The translations under genes and the position numbers were made by a program. Of a stretch of 64,000 nucleotides of DNA, positions 12,580-24,573 are shown piece after piece; position 1 is the first letter of the stretch; every line of letters starts with the position of its first letter. The DNA lies in NCBI GenBank assembly GCA_030544235.1, contig CM060467.1, positions 8,901,501 to 8,965,500 of the forward strand. The letters run 5' to 3'. Source of the DNA: Lepturacanthus savala. Its lineage: Eukaryota > Chordata > Actinopteri > Scombriformes > Trichiuridae. Under the pieces are notes generated by a model. It had not been told where the DNA came from and searched no databases. It was given only the letters and a program-made list of their open reading frames with translations.

Positions 12580-12785
12580 CTATATTCAATTTTATTTGTA
12601 TAACCCAACATCACAAATCATAGATTTGCCCCAATGGGCTTTACAGTTTGCACAACAGCAACATAACATCCCCCGTCCATAGACCTTCACATCTTACAAG
12701 GAAAGATCCCTAAAACAACAGGGGGGGAGGAAGAAACCTCAGGAAGAGTAACAGGACAGACAATATATAGATATGAAAAATGTGC
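12580..12785. repeat. Widespread teleost dispersed repeat
   Basis: The order 'ttttatttgtataaccc', 'gggctttacagtttg', 'agaccttcacatc', 'ggaagaaacctcagga' matches a repeat I recall from many percomorph genomes. The class (SINE or DNA transposon) is not clear to me. The copy is degraded. Confidence 0.65.
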
Positions 12786-13098
12786 CCGTTGGGTAATATT
12801 ATTATCACATGATGGAGGAAACTAGAACATAAAGTAGGAGATAATATTCACTTGACTTTGTCCTGCAGAGTTATTTGAACTATAATGTGCATCCGCTTAT
12901 GTATTTTGTGCTTACTGGTATTAATCTATTCTCTTTTGCTGTGTATTTGCAGGGTATGTGAGATTTGTGTCCTGTTCATAGAGATTAACAGCCTACTCTC
13001 CCTCCTAAATGTATCACAGGGTGCACTGAGGACACATCTGTGTTGACACTAAAGAATCGCTGCACAGTCCGACCACATTTACAGCCTCATGACCAAAG
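12786..13098. other. Non-coding stretch
   Basis: No feature recognised. Confidence 0.45.
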
Positions 13099-14262
13099 TT
13101 AAAGGTGTCATGTCGTAGAAAGTGAGATTTCAAATTGCCTTTTTTGATTATTAGGTAGAAACCGTTCTATAAATGTTTCCACAGCCTGTATTCAGGAACT
13201 GTGGCTCGTGCTGCAATCCATTTTTTTCCATCCACTCCGTAATTTGGAGTTGTTTACACAGCATTTAAATGAGCAAAGACGAGCAAGATGGTTGACTTAC
13301 TTTATACTTGCTCCTGGGGGCAATGCTGGTTCTCTGTAAATAAAAGGGTTTGGTGTAGACCTGCTCCATATGCAAAGTCATCATCAATCATGAGATCATT
13401 TTGTTGGATCACGGCATATAATTGACTATACACCATTTCTCTTACTAATGGCACTGTGGTTTTTAACAGGTCTTCAGCAGATATTTGTGAAGTTCCTCTA
13501 GGTGGCAATGCTGGGCACCAATAAGCAGCATTTATAATAATGGCGACTGTCCACGAGACGATTTTATAGTATGTACTTTGCAAAAAGAAGAAAAAAATAA
13601 CATGACCGTAAACATGAAGCCACTAACCCTAACTCAACCCTCTGATGGGTAATTTCAAAGTTTGCTTTTTATTACATCCCCCACCATACCAAAAACCTTC
13701 CTGATCTCATTGAAACTATCGCGTACCCGCTACATATCCCTGTGGCGCTCCGCTAATTGCTCCTCAAATCCCACCATTCTTTAAAGTCCTGATAGATCAT
13801 CTTCTTCATGACTTTTTTGCACATTTTGGAGCGGAAACTCAGCAGCGCCCCCACACTGTTTTAGGTGGTATTCCTGTTTTATCCGTAGAAACAAAATTAA
13901 CAGGATGTGTGAAACACTCCACACACATCCTCTTTTTACATAGGATATGAATGGGCCTTAAATCTGGAATATAGGCCCTAGAACTATCAACTCCCATCTT
14001 AAAAACAAGCCTTCAGGACGTTCTTGAAGTTGTGATGTCACAAGTACAGTCACAGCCATTCAAATCAGCCAATCAAAACAAGAGGCTCATTAATATTAAT
14101 AAGACACCAATCCCCATGTTCTTTCTAGAGCAGAAGCTGGAGGGGAGATGTAAAACTATACAGAGAGAATTTCTAGGTTCTTAAAACCATTAATATATAT
14201 TATACGGGGACATCAAAACTTTAAATAAAACCAAGCTTAAGTGTCAAATATGTGACCTTTAA
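13099..14262. mobile_element. Non-autonomous DNA transposon bounded by TTAA
   Basis: The left end reads TTAAAGGTGTCATG and the right end, complemented, reads TTAAAGGTCACATA, so both ends carry TTAA plus a short inverted AGGT match. TTAA target duplication is the hallmark of piggyBac-type insertion, so a non-autonomous piggyBac-like element of about 1.16 kb is the best reading. Part of its right side (14016-14220) recurs at 54270-54505. A 93-codon ORF inside (13302-13583, minus) shows no transposase motif. The two ends could instead belong to adjacent unrelated repeats. Confidence 0.45.
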
Positions 14263-15009
14263 TATAGTTGAATAAAGAGGGACCACGCCTGACTAGTTTC
14301 ACAGCAGTTCCAGGCCCTCTGCTGCAACGAGAACCGACGGAGCTCCTGCTACAGCAGCTCCGTCTGCACGCAGGAACAGCCGCGGTCTCGGAGGGGAGGA
14401 GGCATCACCGGGGGCAGCGTTCCGCCTACATCACGGAGGAGTCGCGCAAATCAAAGTCTATAAACAACGTCGGAAAGTTGCACTCCATATAAACACCGGC
14501 GCTGCCGCCGAAATGTGAGCGGGAGGACGACGGCGGCTGCGGCGGAAGGACGCTCGGTTTCCACCGAACAAACCTTCCCCCCCCACACCCCGCCAGATAT
14601 GTGACAGAGAGGGGCGCAGGAGGAGGAAAAAAAAAAAAAAACACTCTCCCCAAATGTTCCCCCTCTCGCCACCGACGTAACAACATGTCGGCAAAGGACG
14701 GCCATGTTTTGCTGGTTATGTCGACAGACCACGGGGAGGAGAGGAGGAAAAGTAGACACGGTGTTTCTCCGCTCGTGTCGTCTCCCTCCGCCTCAAAGTG
14801 AAACTTAAAGGCGGACGGCGGGGGGGCGAAAACACGTCCAATTAACACAACTTGGCGGCGACATTGTGTTGAGTACGCAGGTGTAACGTAGGCGACGGCG
14901 GGGCAGGCAAAGTTCACACGGCCGGGACAAGTTAAAATACGTCCACGCGGGCGGCGCGGAGGTTCGGGAGGGGAAGAGAGCACGCGACGAGCCGGGAGAG
15001 AGAGGCACA

Positions 15010-15104
15010 AACACAGTTTAACTTGAGGGACTTTGGAGGAAGAGGAGGAGGGGGAGGAAGAGGGGAGCAGGAGGAGGAGGAGGGGAAGGGGGGGGGGGGG
15101 GGGG
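15010..15104 (+). repeat. Polypurine tract with G17 run
   Basis: Nearly pure purine on the plus strand: repeated GGAGGA units followed by an uninterrupted G-run at 15088-15104. It can form a G-quadruplex or triplex. It lies about 40 bp inside the putative first intron of the minus-strand gene, on that gene's template strand. Confidence 0.85.
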
Positions 15105-15142
15105 CGTTTGAAAAACAGAGGAAGAGTTGATCCGTTTCTTAC

Positions 15143-15330
15143 CTGCCCACCGTTGTTTTTTTTTGGCGCGATGCTCAGGTAGCGCGGCGCGATCCCGAAG
15201 CGACAAACCGAGCCGAGGCCGGTTCAAGCACTCTCGCGGCGGCCCGAGAGCCGAGCAGACAACAGGCGACAGGAAAGGGAAAAAATTGGCGATCACAAGG
15301 AGGATCTACGCCAAAAGCCACATGATCGCC
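15143..15330 (-). other. Candidate non-coding first exon, minus-strand gene
   Basis: The minus strand reads GGTGGGCAG|GTAAGAAAC, a consensus donor (CAG|GTAAGA) whose last exon base is 15143, inside the CpG island. The 5' boundary is not visible; 15330 is set just downstream of the CRE-like and octamer motifs, where initiation would be expected. The long minus-strand ORF starting at 15465 stops at about 15175 before the donor. The exon is therefore most likely 5' untranslated. If the transcript begins near 15330, the first ATG gives only a five-codon upstream ORF. The gene is unidentified and no downstream coding exon was recognised. Confidence 0.5.
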
Positions 15331-15337
15331 GACGTCA
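15331..15337 (-). promoter_or_regulatory. CRE-like site TGACGTC
   Basis: Seven of eight CRE bases on the minus strand, within the CpG island and about 190 bp upstream of the donor. Its position suits a proximal promoter element for the minus-strand transcript. Confidence 0.45.
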
Positions 15338-15345
15338 GAGTACGT

Positions 15346-15353
15346 ATTTGCAT
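15346..15353 (-). promoter_or_regulatory. Perfect octamer ATGCAAAT
   Basis: An exact POU-factor octamer on the minus strand, 8 bp upstream of the CRE-like site. The pairing of octamer and CRE in a CpG island supports this as promoter sequence. Confidence 0.5.
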
Positions 15354-15560
15354 GCCGTACCGGAGCGCCGGTGTCCGTCCACAGCGGGTCCATGGTGCCG
15401 GAGCCGCGGGAAAAGTTCAGGAGCGCGAGTGGGCAAAGTGGGAGAACCGCGTGTCCGGGCGGCACGAGGCTGCCGCTGCTGGCTCCATGAATCCCGCTGC
15501 CGCCGCACGGATGAATGAACGGCGCGTTGTTGCCGTCAACTTGTCCCTGTGCTGATGCCT

Positions 15561-16602
15561 GCCTGCGTCTGTTTTGGAGCTAATTGGATATTAAATGATC
15601 AAAGAGGGGCGTTTGTTACCCTCACAAGCCCCGCCCCCTCTTTAACCCCGCCCACCAACCATTTCCCCCCCCTCCTCTCTATCTGCCTGTATGCATGCTG
15701 TAATGTGAGGTGAGGTGTGCGGTTGCTGCAGTGCTTCCTCAAGTGGAAGCTGATGTGTCCTACGCAGTGTGTGTGTCTGTGTGTTGGGGGCTCATCACAC
15801 GAAGAAAACACACACACATCTGGATACACAAAGGTGAATCTGAGGTCAGCTGATACTCGGGTTTATTTTGGTGAGAAACGCTGCCCTGAAGTGACACAGA
15901 CGGCTCAGCGAGCTCGCACACACAACAGTGACCTCCACTGGATCCACGTCAGAACTGATTCTGACCTTGGGTCCACCATGCGTGCGTCGAATCCCCTCGT
16001 GTATAGCCTTGTAACTCGGTGTCATTCGTGGAAAAGAATGGATGAAAGTGGATTTTTTTTTTGTTTTAAACTTTAAAGAGGAAAGGTTGTTGATTATTGC
16101 TGGAAAAAGGTCAGCGTGAGCAGTGGAGTTAGAGGTGTTCAAGACTGACTTAAAGTCACAAGGCAATGTGGTTTTATTGCTTTGTAGGTACAGACATGTC
16201 AGATTAAAATACACATCACATTGGATTCTAAATTATGAGAATTATATAATATAAAATGATTTAACTGGGGCCTCCTCATGGTTGTTCCTCTAGTTAAGAT
16301 GCATCTAATACAATGTTCAATCTCGAATACGTAGGAATAATTGATTTATTTGTATTTTGTAATTGAACATAGAAATATTTGGATATATTTTAAATGTTTT
16401 ATTGCTTCTGTATGAGTGATTCAACCTAAAAAATGGTTTCCTTATTGTTTTCCCTCAAGACTAATGACAGTAAAAAATAAAAAAAAAGGATAACAGAGGT
16501 AGTTTATGTCATTTGGCAAACTTTTGGAAAAGAAAAGTGGATTCACGAATCAGAAATAGAATCTGTTTATTATGTTATTAAGTATATATTAAGTATGCAG
16601 GC
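15561..16602. other. Non-coding stretch beside the CpG island
   Basis: Composition falls quickly back to AT-rich. A CT-rich segment and short TG runs occur near 15660-15790. ORFs at 15599-16214 on both strands are unsupported. Confidence 0.5.
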
Positions 16603-16867
16603 TACACAAAACTGGAATCTTAATAAGCGACAATATCTTGTTATTGGTACAAATAATTTATCTTATTTCAAATTTTTTCCTGATTTGTGTCAGTTTGGTC
16701 TTGTTTTAAGAAAACTACACTAACATTTTCGAAAAAAAAAAAGAAATTTGATGAAAATCAAGAAAAAAATTGAAATAAGATAAATTACCTGCCAGCTAAT
16801 TCTACATATTGGACTAATTGTACCAAAAACAATATATTTCCATATAAGATTTCAGTTTTTGCAGTGT
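16603..16867. repeat. Palindromic MITE, copy 2 (most complete)
   Basis: The left arm (acacaaaactggaatctta, tatcttgttattggtacaa) and right arm (ttgtaccaaaaacaa, ataagatttcagttttt) are inverted repeats. The element is about 265 bp and ends in ...GCAGTG. Same family as 66-262 and 24397-24573. A hAT-like origin is inferred from CACTGCAAAA-type ends. Confidence 0.75.
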
Positions 16868-19800
16868 TGTCTTGTTGTTTGCTCCCACAAATGCATCATA
16901 GAAGAATAAACATAGAATAAGTACAATATATAAAAGTGAAATAAAGAAAATTAAATATTTAAACATCTATTTGCATATTAAGAAATGGTTGAAATTAAAT
17001 GTAAAGTTCAGCTATTCTGCTGGTGGAGTTGTTTTTATAGATCTTTGAACATGATGCCCTAACGTGTTGAATTTTTTAGCAGGATGCAGTAAGGTTTGTT
17101 CGAATCAATATCAATGGAGTCTCTATAACTTAAAATTAGCTGAATTATTTAAAGTCGCCCTCCATTAAAAATCAATTTTGCTTATTGTTTCTACATTTGC
17201 AGTGTTTGACCTTTACTGCACAGTTATTAGTCATTATTAGCAGAATTAGCTGTCACTGGGTTCATTCGTAATAGTGGAGTAAACTGGTTTCATACTGACT
17301 TCTGTTCTATTCTCAAATCATAAAAGATGGTTCCATTAACAGTAACGCCTGCTGCTTATCACATAAAAGACCATTGTTGAAAAATTGTTGTATGTGCAGA
17401 AAAATAATTTTTTGTCAATCATTATGTATCTGGTATTTCAAATTGCAATATTTGTTTGAATAGAATAAGTGAGTATGTTGTTGCTGATTTCCTGCTTTTT
17501 TACCTTCAGACAAAGACTGTTGGCATCGTTGGATGAAAACAAATAGAAATGCTGAGCTAATAAATGACATCGTGAAGTGAAAATGCAAACAGATCAAGAG
17601 CAGTTTATTTCTCAATCTTATTTTGTTTCAGTATTGTAAACCCAAAAGAATTCTTTACTGTGATTTTTGTTCAGGATGTCACGTCTCTTCTAGTCCCGTC
17701 AGTAGAATCTTCTAACATAGGTTAATAATTACTGATAACAGCTACAGGGAATAAGCTTTCAGGCTCAGCTGAAAATAAAGTTGTGCCTCTTATGAAGCCT
17801 GTCCCCTTAGATCCTGTTCAAACAAAAATCACTTATAAGCTATTTTTAAATGACTTAAAGGGATCAATTTATCTTTTTATCACCAAATGTCACATCGCTG
17901 GTGCTTTTTCTAATCAGCGCAGTGGTCTTATCTCCTTTAAATTATTTGAATCACAAAGGTGTCCGCTTTGATCATCAAACGAAGAGGGCACAATTCATCT
18001 AATCTAGACCAGTCGTCTCCTTTTAAAACTCTGTGTATGCTACGTTTTGAGCCCTTTAGCTGACGTACTACTCTAAAAGACACTCAATGGGATCCCACAA
18101 TTAAATTATTGAAGGTAAAGGATTTAGCTTGGCAATTTGGATATCGAGACTTGTTGATGGAGGCAGGGTCACGCAAACCAGCCTTCACAATTGCTATAAT
18201 GGTAGGTAACACACACTGCATCACATTACTCTTAATGTTGCAATAATAATAGTTAATGTAATGGGAAGACATGTTACCATTCCATTTTTTACAGGGCCAG
18301 GAATAAAAATCCACATTCAACTTTATCATATATGATTGACAGTTTGAACACTTGCAAGGGTTGAATGTGTCAGACTCCAGGTTTAATCAACAGTACAAAA
18401 AAAAGATAATTTAGGAATAATTCTTTGATGAAAAGTCAAAGATACAAGCATATTTACATATGAAAAACATTTTAATATAAAACATCCAACCACTGATCTT
18501 AAAATGTAATGACAATGACATTTTCCTCCCCAGATATTGCTGCTCCAGCAGTTTTTGCCCATTTGAAACCGCTATAGTTATTACGGTTTCATAAAATTAC
18601 ATTTGGTAGTCAACAGCTATTATGTTTGTGGGAAAGTTATTGCATTTGTGGAATTATTACATTAAAAGCTGCAGATTTGTGTTATGTTTGTGGTTTATTA
18701 CTTTTGTGGGATGTTTTTTTTTATGTTCATGGGTCTAACGACCTTGTTTCTGGTGCTTTAGTGAAAATCAATGATCGTGAATATGAAAATAAACATTTAC
18801 AAGCAGCTAGCTAGTGAAGGGAAAGGAAATTGCTGCACTTTTTTTTACATAATCGATGTTTAAAGTAATGATGGGATGAACTTGACTCAATAAACACTTA
18901 GTCAATGAAATTCCATGTCCATTCCAATCCTTTATGAAAAATACATTGACTCACCCAAAATACACATCCAACCTACAAGTTGATGCAAAACTGGTGAAAG
19001 TAGCAAGTTTATTATAAACTTGATAAACTTGATAGAGATAATCAAGGCCTCCAAGCCTATATTCATTAATGTGAGACTGGGTGATTTAGTTGTATCTTCT
19101 TGATTAAGGAAAAATCAACCTCTAAACTTCTTAAACCTTAAGACACCTCAGAGCAGAACAAAATATTTTCTCCACTTTGTTTCTCATATAGCATATATTC
19201 TGCCTCAAGATCAGAAAAGCATGGCCTTCTCTAGATTAATGTGTTTGAAATTAAGGGTCACTAGATGGTGCCAAATGGCTGCATGATCACAGTGCACAAT
19301 GCCCTGTTCCTAAACTTCTTAAGTGGGAGAGAAGTGAACACATTGCATGCTTGGTGTTGATGGAGTGGAAGTGCTCCTGACTTTCAATGCATCTAATAAT
19401 AACTTCCCTTATAATACTGTCCTGGAACATAGTAATAACCACAGTACTTAAAGGTAATTACCATTTATATCTTCACAATAAAGATGAATACATGTCTAAT
19501 CTAAATTCAGGCACAATATTTACTTTTGTGAAAACAGCAATGTGTGATCATTTTTCAACATGGATGATTCTGACTATTTATTTAGTAGCAGTGGAGCAAC
19601 TTGGAGAGTTGAGAAGAGTTCATGAATTATCTATATACATAGAGAAATAGAGAGAAAGAGGCTGTAGGAATCAGTGAAGCTGGATTACAGTGGAAAACAT
19701 TCTGATACGGTTGTTTTTAAGTTAAGTTGTCAGTGTGCGGCTGAAAGAAGTTGGCTCGGCCAGTAATGGACAAACACAGGGATTACCTGACTTGGACAAC

Positions 19801-20225
19801 CTCCCCTCCGCATTTACCGGCTCTCAGAGTCACCCCAGTGGAGGGGTCTCCTGCTGTTCATTTGTTCAATTATTTGTTTGACCGAAATGTGATTTTCTTT
19901 TTCCACTGCTGATCAGATTTTAACAAAGCCCTTGGAAACGGTCCATCATTCCACTGTGATAAACCCTTCCTGATACAGCTGATGTCCAGTCATGTCTAAG
20001 CAACAACAACAGCATTTGTGGGAGACAATATTCAGCAATGAAAGACAGTGGAGTGTAAAGAAGCAATGAGTTTGTCTCATGGTGCCTATATATCCATAGA
20101 TTGTCTACTCTGCTAAATTTAGCATTCTGCTAACAAGTGGACACCTGCAGTAATTACTATTTATTTAGTAACTTAGCATTACTTCCAGGACAAGGGGTAT
20201 CATTAGCAATACCTTTTTGGGTTAT
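16868..20225. other. AT-rich gene-desert stretch
   Basis: No coding signal or clear repeat was recognised. One near-perfect palindrome at 19004-19022 is reported separately. Confidence 0.5.
19004..19022. repeat. 19-bp palindrome
   Basis: CAAGTTTAT-T-ATAAACTTG: nine-base arms that pair perfectly around one central base, followed by a partial repeat (ataaacttga). Confidence 0.8.
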
Positions 20226-20480
20226 GTTAGAAATCAATCAATCACATTTATTTGTCACATGAAATCATATCAGGTATAGTCACAGTAATTAATAGTAATT
20301 TCCTCAATGTCTTAAATTTGTGCAATAAAAATAGTTTAAATAAGTCATAATGTGTAATAATTAGTAAGTATGATTGAAGGGGGGCAGTCTGAAGTAGTGG
20401 GCTCATTCTGGATCCTGCGGCCTGAAGGTAGAAACACTTCCTGAGCCTTGTAGTGCTGGTCTGGGGTATCAGGTACCTTC
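20226..20480. repeat. Probable dispersed repeat
   Basis: Begins with aatcaatcaatcacatttat and ttgtcacatgaaatcat, and continues with phrases such as 'gatcctgcggcctgaag' and 'ggtaccttcttcctgac'. I recall these from common fish retroelement-derived repeats. The 126-codon minus-strand ORF over this stretch (20345-20725) is a translation of the repeat, with no recognised domain. Confidence 0.5.
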
Positions 20481-23400
20481 TTCCTGACCACAGAAGGGGA
20501 AAAAAAGGCCGTTATCCAGGCGGTTAGGATCCCTAACGACTCTCTTTGCCTCATTTGCAAAAAATACCATTCAATCAGGACTAATACGTCCAGTAAGTGG
20601 GATCTCGTCCTGGATTCTAATCGCCTACATTCATCTCCTGCGTTCTCTACACTGAAATTTAGTTTACCCAAGATATATTTGCTAAGCTGTTTGAAAAATT
20701 CTACTAAAAACAGGATTATCTTCATACATTTTCCCCCATAATACTCCGCTATAACAAGTTAGCTCTAATTTTCATTACAAATGTCTTTTATATCTAATGA
20801 GGACTGACTTTGTGGCCAGACTGTAATAGTCTCAGACTTGTTTGGTTCGTTATGAAAAAAGGGTATAGCAACAGTAACCAATGGGGACGGAGCTTACATT
20901 ACAATGATGATATATCATGGTCATCTATTAGTTGTTGTACTGTTATTTTTGTTATTGAGCCAGAGTTCATGGTGCAATGGAGGTTCTAAAGTACAAATGA
21001 CTTTTTGCGAATGTGTGTGTGTGTGTCTGCATGTTTCGCGTGTACTTCCCCTGTGAGCAGCTTTGGCCCATTCAGACAGTAGACGGTTGGAATGTAATCA
21101 AGAAGCTATTTGGTAAAGATACATTCACAGACAGCTCATCCAGTGGGGGTTTATAAATCCTGTTATCGTCACAGAACCCTCAAACCGACTTTGCTTCCCA
21201 CGTCTGTTCAGTCATAAAAACGCCGCTGTGGATTCAACCATGATGCAGCAAATAAGGAGGAGGGGAAAGGAAGTGCAGGGAAAACCGAAAACCGTAGGAA
21301 GGGTGAGAATAGGAAACAGGAGAGACGGAGAGGAGGAATGATAAGAGAGGAGAGGAGCATGATACAAATAACTGTTTCTATATTGATGTTCCATTAGAGT
21401 TCAACGTGAGGGAAGGGATGACCTCATGCCGTCACAGCTGTGCTCCTAAGATTATAGCTCACTGAGTTGTCTAAGAGCGAGACACCAAAACTTGTTGAAG
21501 GATAGACTACAACACCACAAACTCCCTCAGTCACTGCAGAAGAAATCCTAATTAAGTCCAGAGATCCTGAAGGTCTTTTTAGTTCATTGTGCTGGTAGAT
21601 TTAGTAAATACACAGAGTGACTGAGTTGCAGAGGAGGACCCAGCCGTGTGTTGGATTAAGTTATTTTACAGTGGAGTTCTGCCTTTTGAACAATACTGAA
21701 AAGCCTCCTGCTGTCCCAGAAGAGGAGCTCCAGTCCAACGCAGAGTCCACGGCTCTGAAAAAAGGACGATGCTATTCGCACACGTCGTTTTAGGTGGGTA
21801 ACGAGCCACGCGGGTTTTGGAATCTGCCTTTGGTTTAGACCTACAAAGGCTAGTCTCAAAATGCGGACCGTATTTGTTTAAGGCCTCGAGTTTGTCCTGT
21901 GGTAGCGGTCTCCAGCTTCTCTCCAACCTCCCCGTGTGCGCGCACCGCCACCTGCTGCTGATTGGCCGGAGCACCGCTGCGCGTCTCGTTCCGAGTAACT
22001 TCGTTTGTTTCCCTTCATAGAGCAGGCGCGTGTGAACACCAGACTCCTTTTCAGTTGCAGAGAGCTCGAGGGTGAAGAGATATTTGCTGAATTTGACAAA
22101 ATGTCTATTGGATCAGAATTGTGGACTATACCTTTAACTCCTCTCCTGCTCTACACCGTTCAAAGGATGTCTCAGACCTTTCGCAGGGATGTCAAATGAT
22201 AAAATATAATACGGGAATATACAAATAAGCAATTCCAAATATATTTATGAAACACTCCACCACTTTCTGTCAACTTGAGGAAGAAAAATGAATTGCTCAG
22301 CCTGAAAAATCCAACAGGTCATATGAGGAAACCAGATCACTGCTCTTCCTCTTCTCCCACTCCTTCTGCTCCTACCCGCTTTGGCTTTCAGCTTTCTTTG
22401 ATTTCAAATCGACGTAATTCTTTTGTTTTGCAAGACAAAAAGAGCATTCTTTCTAATTGAGCAAGGCAGGAGCACAATGCACAAAGCTTGGCACTGCAGT
22501 GTTTTCCCAAGGCACACGAAAAGAGGAAGAGCGCCATTTAGCCAAGGATTCATCACCCCGTTTCCATTTCTGTGAAACACTTATCCGTGTGGTTTCAGCT
22601 ATTGTCACTTCACAAAACCATGATATGAAAATATTTACCACAATGACATGAATTGGGAGGAGATCCGTTGGAATTGCTTCCTCTCTGTGTTTGAAATCGC
22701 TTATGTCTTCTGTCTGGAGTGCTGCGTGTGCGTGTGTGTGTATGCATGTGGGTGTGTGTCTACCAGTGCCACCTCTATGTGTTATAGTCAGGTTTCCCAG
22801 AGTCTGACAGAGCTACCACTGTAATCATCAAACACACACATGGTTACAATTAGACCATATGGCTTCAAGCAACAGAAGGAGAGAGGAAATAATGGAAAGC
22901 TGAGAGACAGATAGGGAAGGCAAAACAAATTGAACGGAGTTAGAGAGGTAAGCAGGGGGAGATGGAGAGGAGAAGGGGGAAGAGAAGAGATGAAGTTAGA
23001 AATTAAAAAGGTAGAGACAGACAATGTTTTATGGAGAAAAAAAAATAAAAGTGTGATGAGGGGAGTCGGAGAAAGTAATTCCAGGCAGCTTTTTTTTTTT
23101 TTTTTCAAAATCCACTCTTTGGGTGGGCAAATGTAAAGATCTGCTGTATTTCTTGTCATCAAGCACGTTCTCAGCATAAAACTGTAAAAGGGAATTAACC
23201 AGCGGCGTTTTAAAAAAACCCAGAAGGTCGCTTAATAACACTTTCCAGAGTCCCCAAAGACTCCTCTAACCATCTGGATGAAAAATATTCCATCTGCTGA
23301 ATGATAAAAAAAAGAGAGTTCCCAAGTTTCCGAATGAACAAAAAAAAAAGTGGCAGCCCACCGGTTACCATGGATATTAGGACACACAATCATAATTTTT

Positions 23401-24396
23401 ATCATGCTGCAGAATAATTTTTTCATCCAGATGATTAGAAGAGTCTTTGCGAAAGTCTGAAAATACCATCAGCGAAGCCGTAAGTGTTTTTAAACGACCT
23501 TCCGATTTTTTTTTCTGAACGATGCTGGTTGATATTCTTTTAGACAAATTATTGGTAACCTCTTTGACCCAAATCCATGCTCATTTTGAGCTTTTTCTCC
23601 GTTTGTCAGAGAGGCACGGACCGGGAGCTCGGCTCCACCGAGATTGTGCTTCGTCAGGATGATGCGGCCCGGCTGGATCAATCAGACCGTGACCTCCATT
23701 GCACACTGGGGCAGTTTGCAGTTGAGTGTGAAGCAGCGGGGAGGTGAGTGAGCACCTATAAGTCTGAGGCTGCACACTACTGGAAAACTGCGAATTGCTC
23801 CCTTTGGGGTTATTTAAGAGCGGGTAAAGTTCTTGTTTGGTTTCACAAATGAGGGTAAAGGTGGAGGCGCGCTGGAACCAAACAAGTTACGACATGTTGT
23901 CGACCCACGTCAGAAGGCAAACGTGTTTATAGCTGTCCAGAACGTCCACAGTTTGAAGGCGGAGCGGGAAGCCATCTGTTACCGAGCGAAGTGAGACGCA
24001 ATAATCGTTCGAAAAGGGATTACGTTTCACTTGTTTGCGAGAAGTCACAAAGAGAAGTTGTGTGAAGAGGAAATAAAAGGGCATGAGATGAAGAGAGGTT
24101 TGAAATCCTGCTCACTTTTCCAAGTTAAAACTTTTAAATATGTTCAGGAAGGTGTGCCTGAAAAGCAGAATGAATGGACCATCCATTATTAGATTGATTC
24201 CCTCTGTAGGTATTCCAGGTGTCCAGAACACTTATTATAGGATGTCATGTCCCATCAAGGGATCCCCCAGGCAGAGCTGGAAGGAAAAGGATGTATCCAC
24301 CGTGCTCTAGTGTCCTGCTATAGTGATTTGTACCCAGATAAGTGGCAAAAAATAGACAGATGGATGCAAGTTCACTGTTTTTTTTTACTGAAAATA
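20481..24396. other. Non-coding stretch with one CpG-richer patch
   Basis: A CpG-richer segment at about 21770-22000 contains an inverted CCAAT box (attggccgg) and a CTCF-like core, but no transcript structure. A purine-rich block lies at 22860-23000. A T-run at 23091-23105 and short A-runs are present. Nothing else recognised. Confidence 0.45.
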
Positions 24397-24573
24397 ATGG
24401 AACACTGCGAATCTCAACTTAATCTTTTCTTAAGATAAAGATAAGGCTTTTAAAACAAGAACAAATTGACCCAAATCGGGAAAAAAAAATTCAAATGAAC
24501 AAAATGATCTGCCAGTCGATAATTCTACTCAATATTAGACTAATTGTACCAAAAACAAGATATCTTCACCTGA
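24397..24573. repeat. Palindromic MITE, copy 3 (partial)
   Basis: Shares 'attctactcaatattagac', 'taattgtaccaaaaacaag' and 'atatcttcacctg' with copies 1 and 2, but lacks the terminal TTTCAGTTTT..GCAGTG. The left arm is badly diverged. Confidence 0.65.

Larger units (their letters stand above)
14290..15560. promoter_or_regulatory. CpG island
   Basis: About 1.27 kb of GC-rich, CpG-dense sequence, for example at 14500-14560, 14815-15000 and 15175-15540, in sharp contrast to AT-rich, CpG-poor flanks. This is the only strong island in the window and is best explained as a vertebrate gene promoter. Within it are a minus-strand splice donor at 15141-15142, a CRE-like site, an octamer and a purine-rich G-tract. 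ORFs across the island, including the 194-codon one at 14426-15010 on the minus strand, are expected by chance in GC-rich DNA and show no domain. Plus-strand divergent transcription cannot be excluded. Confidence 0.8.

Noticed and set aside
14426..15010. 194-codon minus-strand ORF in the CpG island
   Set aside because: It lies in GC-rich DNA where stops are rare, contains poly-Phe from an A-run and overlapping ORFs in other frames, and shows no recognisable domain. Treated as chance.
15127..15555. 142-codon plus-strand ORF in the CpG island
   Set aside because: Opposite strand of the candidate first exon; no domain and arginine-rich translation typical of GC-rich non-coding sequence.
20345..20725. 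126-codon minus-strand ORF
   Set aside because: Overlaps a dispersed repeat and has no recognised domain.
22788..23177. 129-codon minus-strand ORF rich in Leu, Ser and Phe
   Set aside because: It reads across a purine-rich tract; hydrophobic content reflects CT-rich composition, not a membrane protein.
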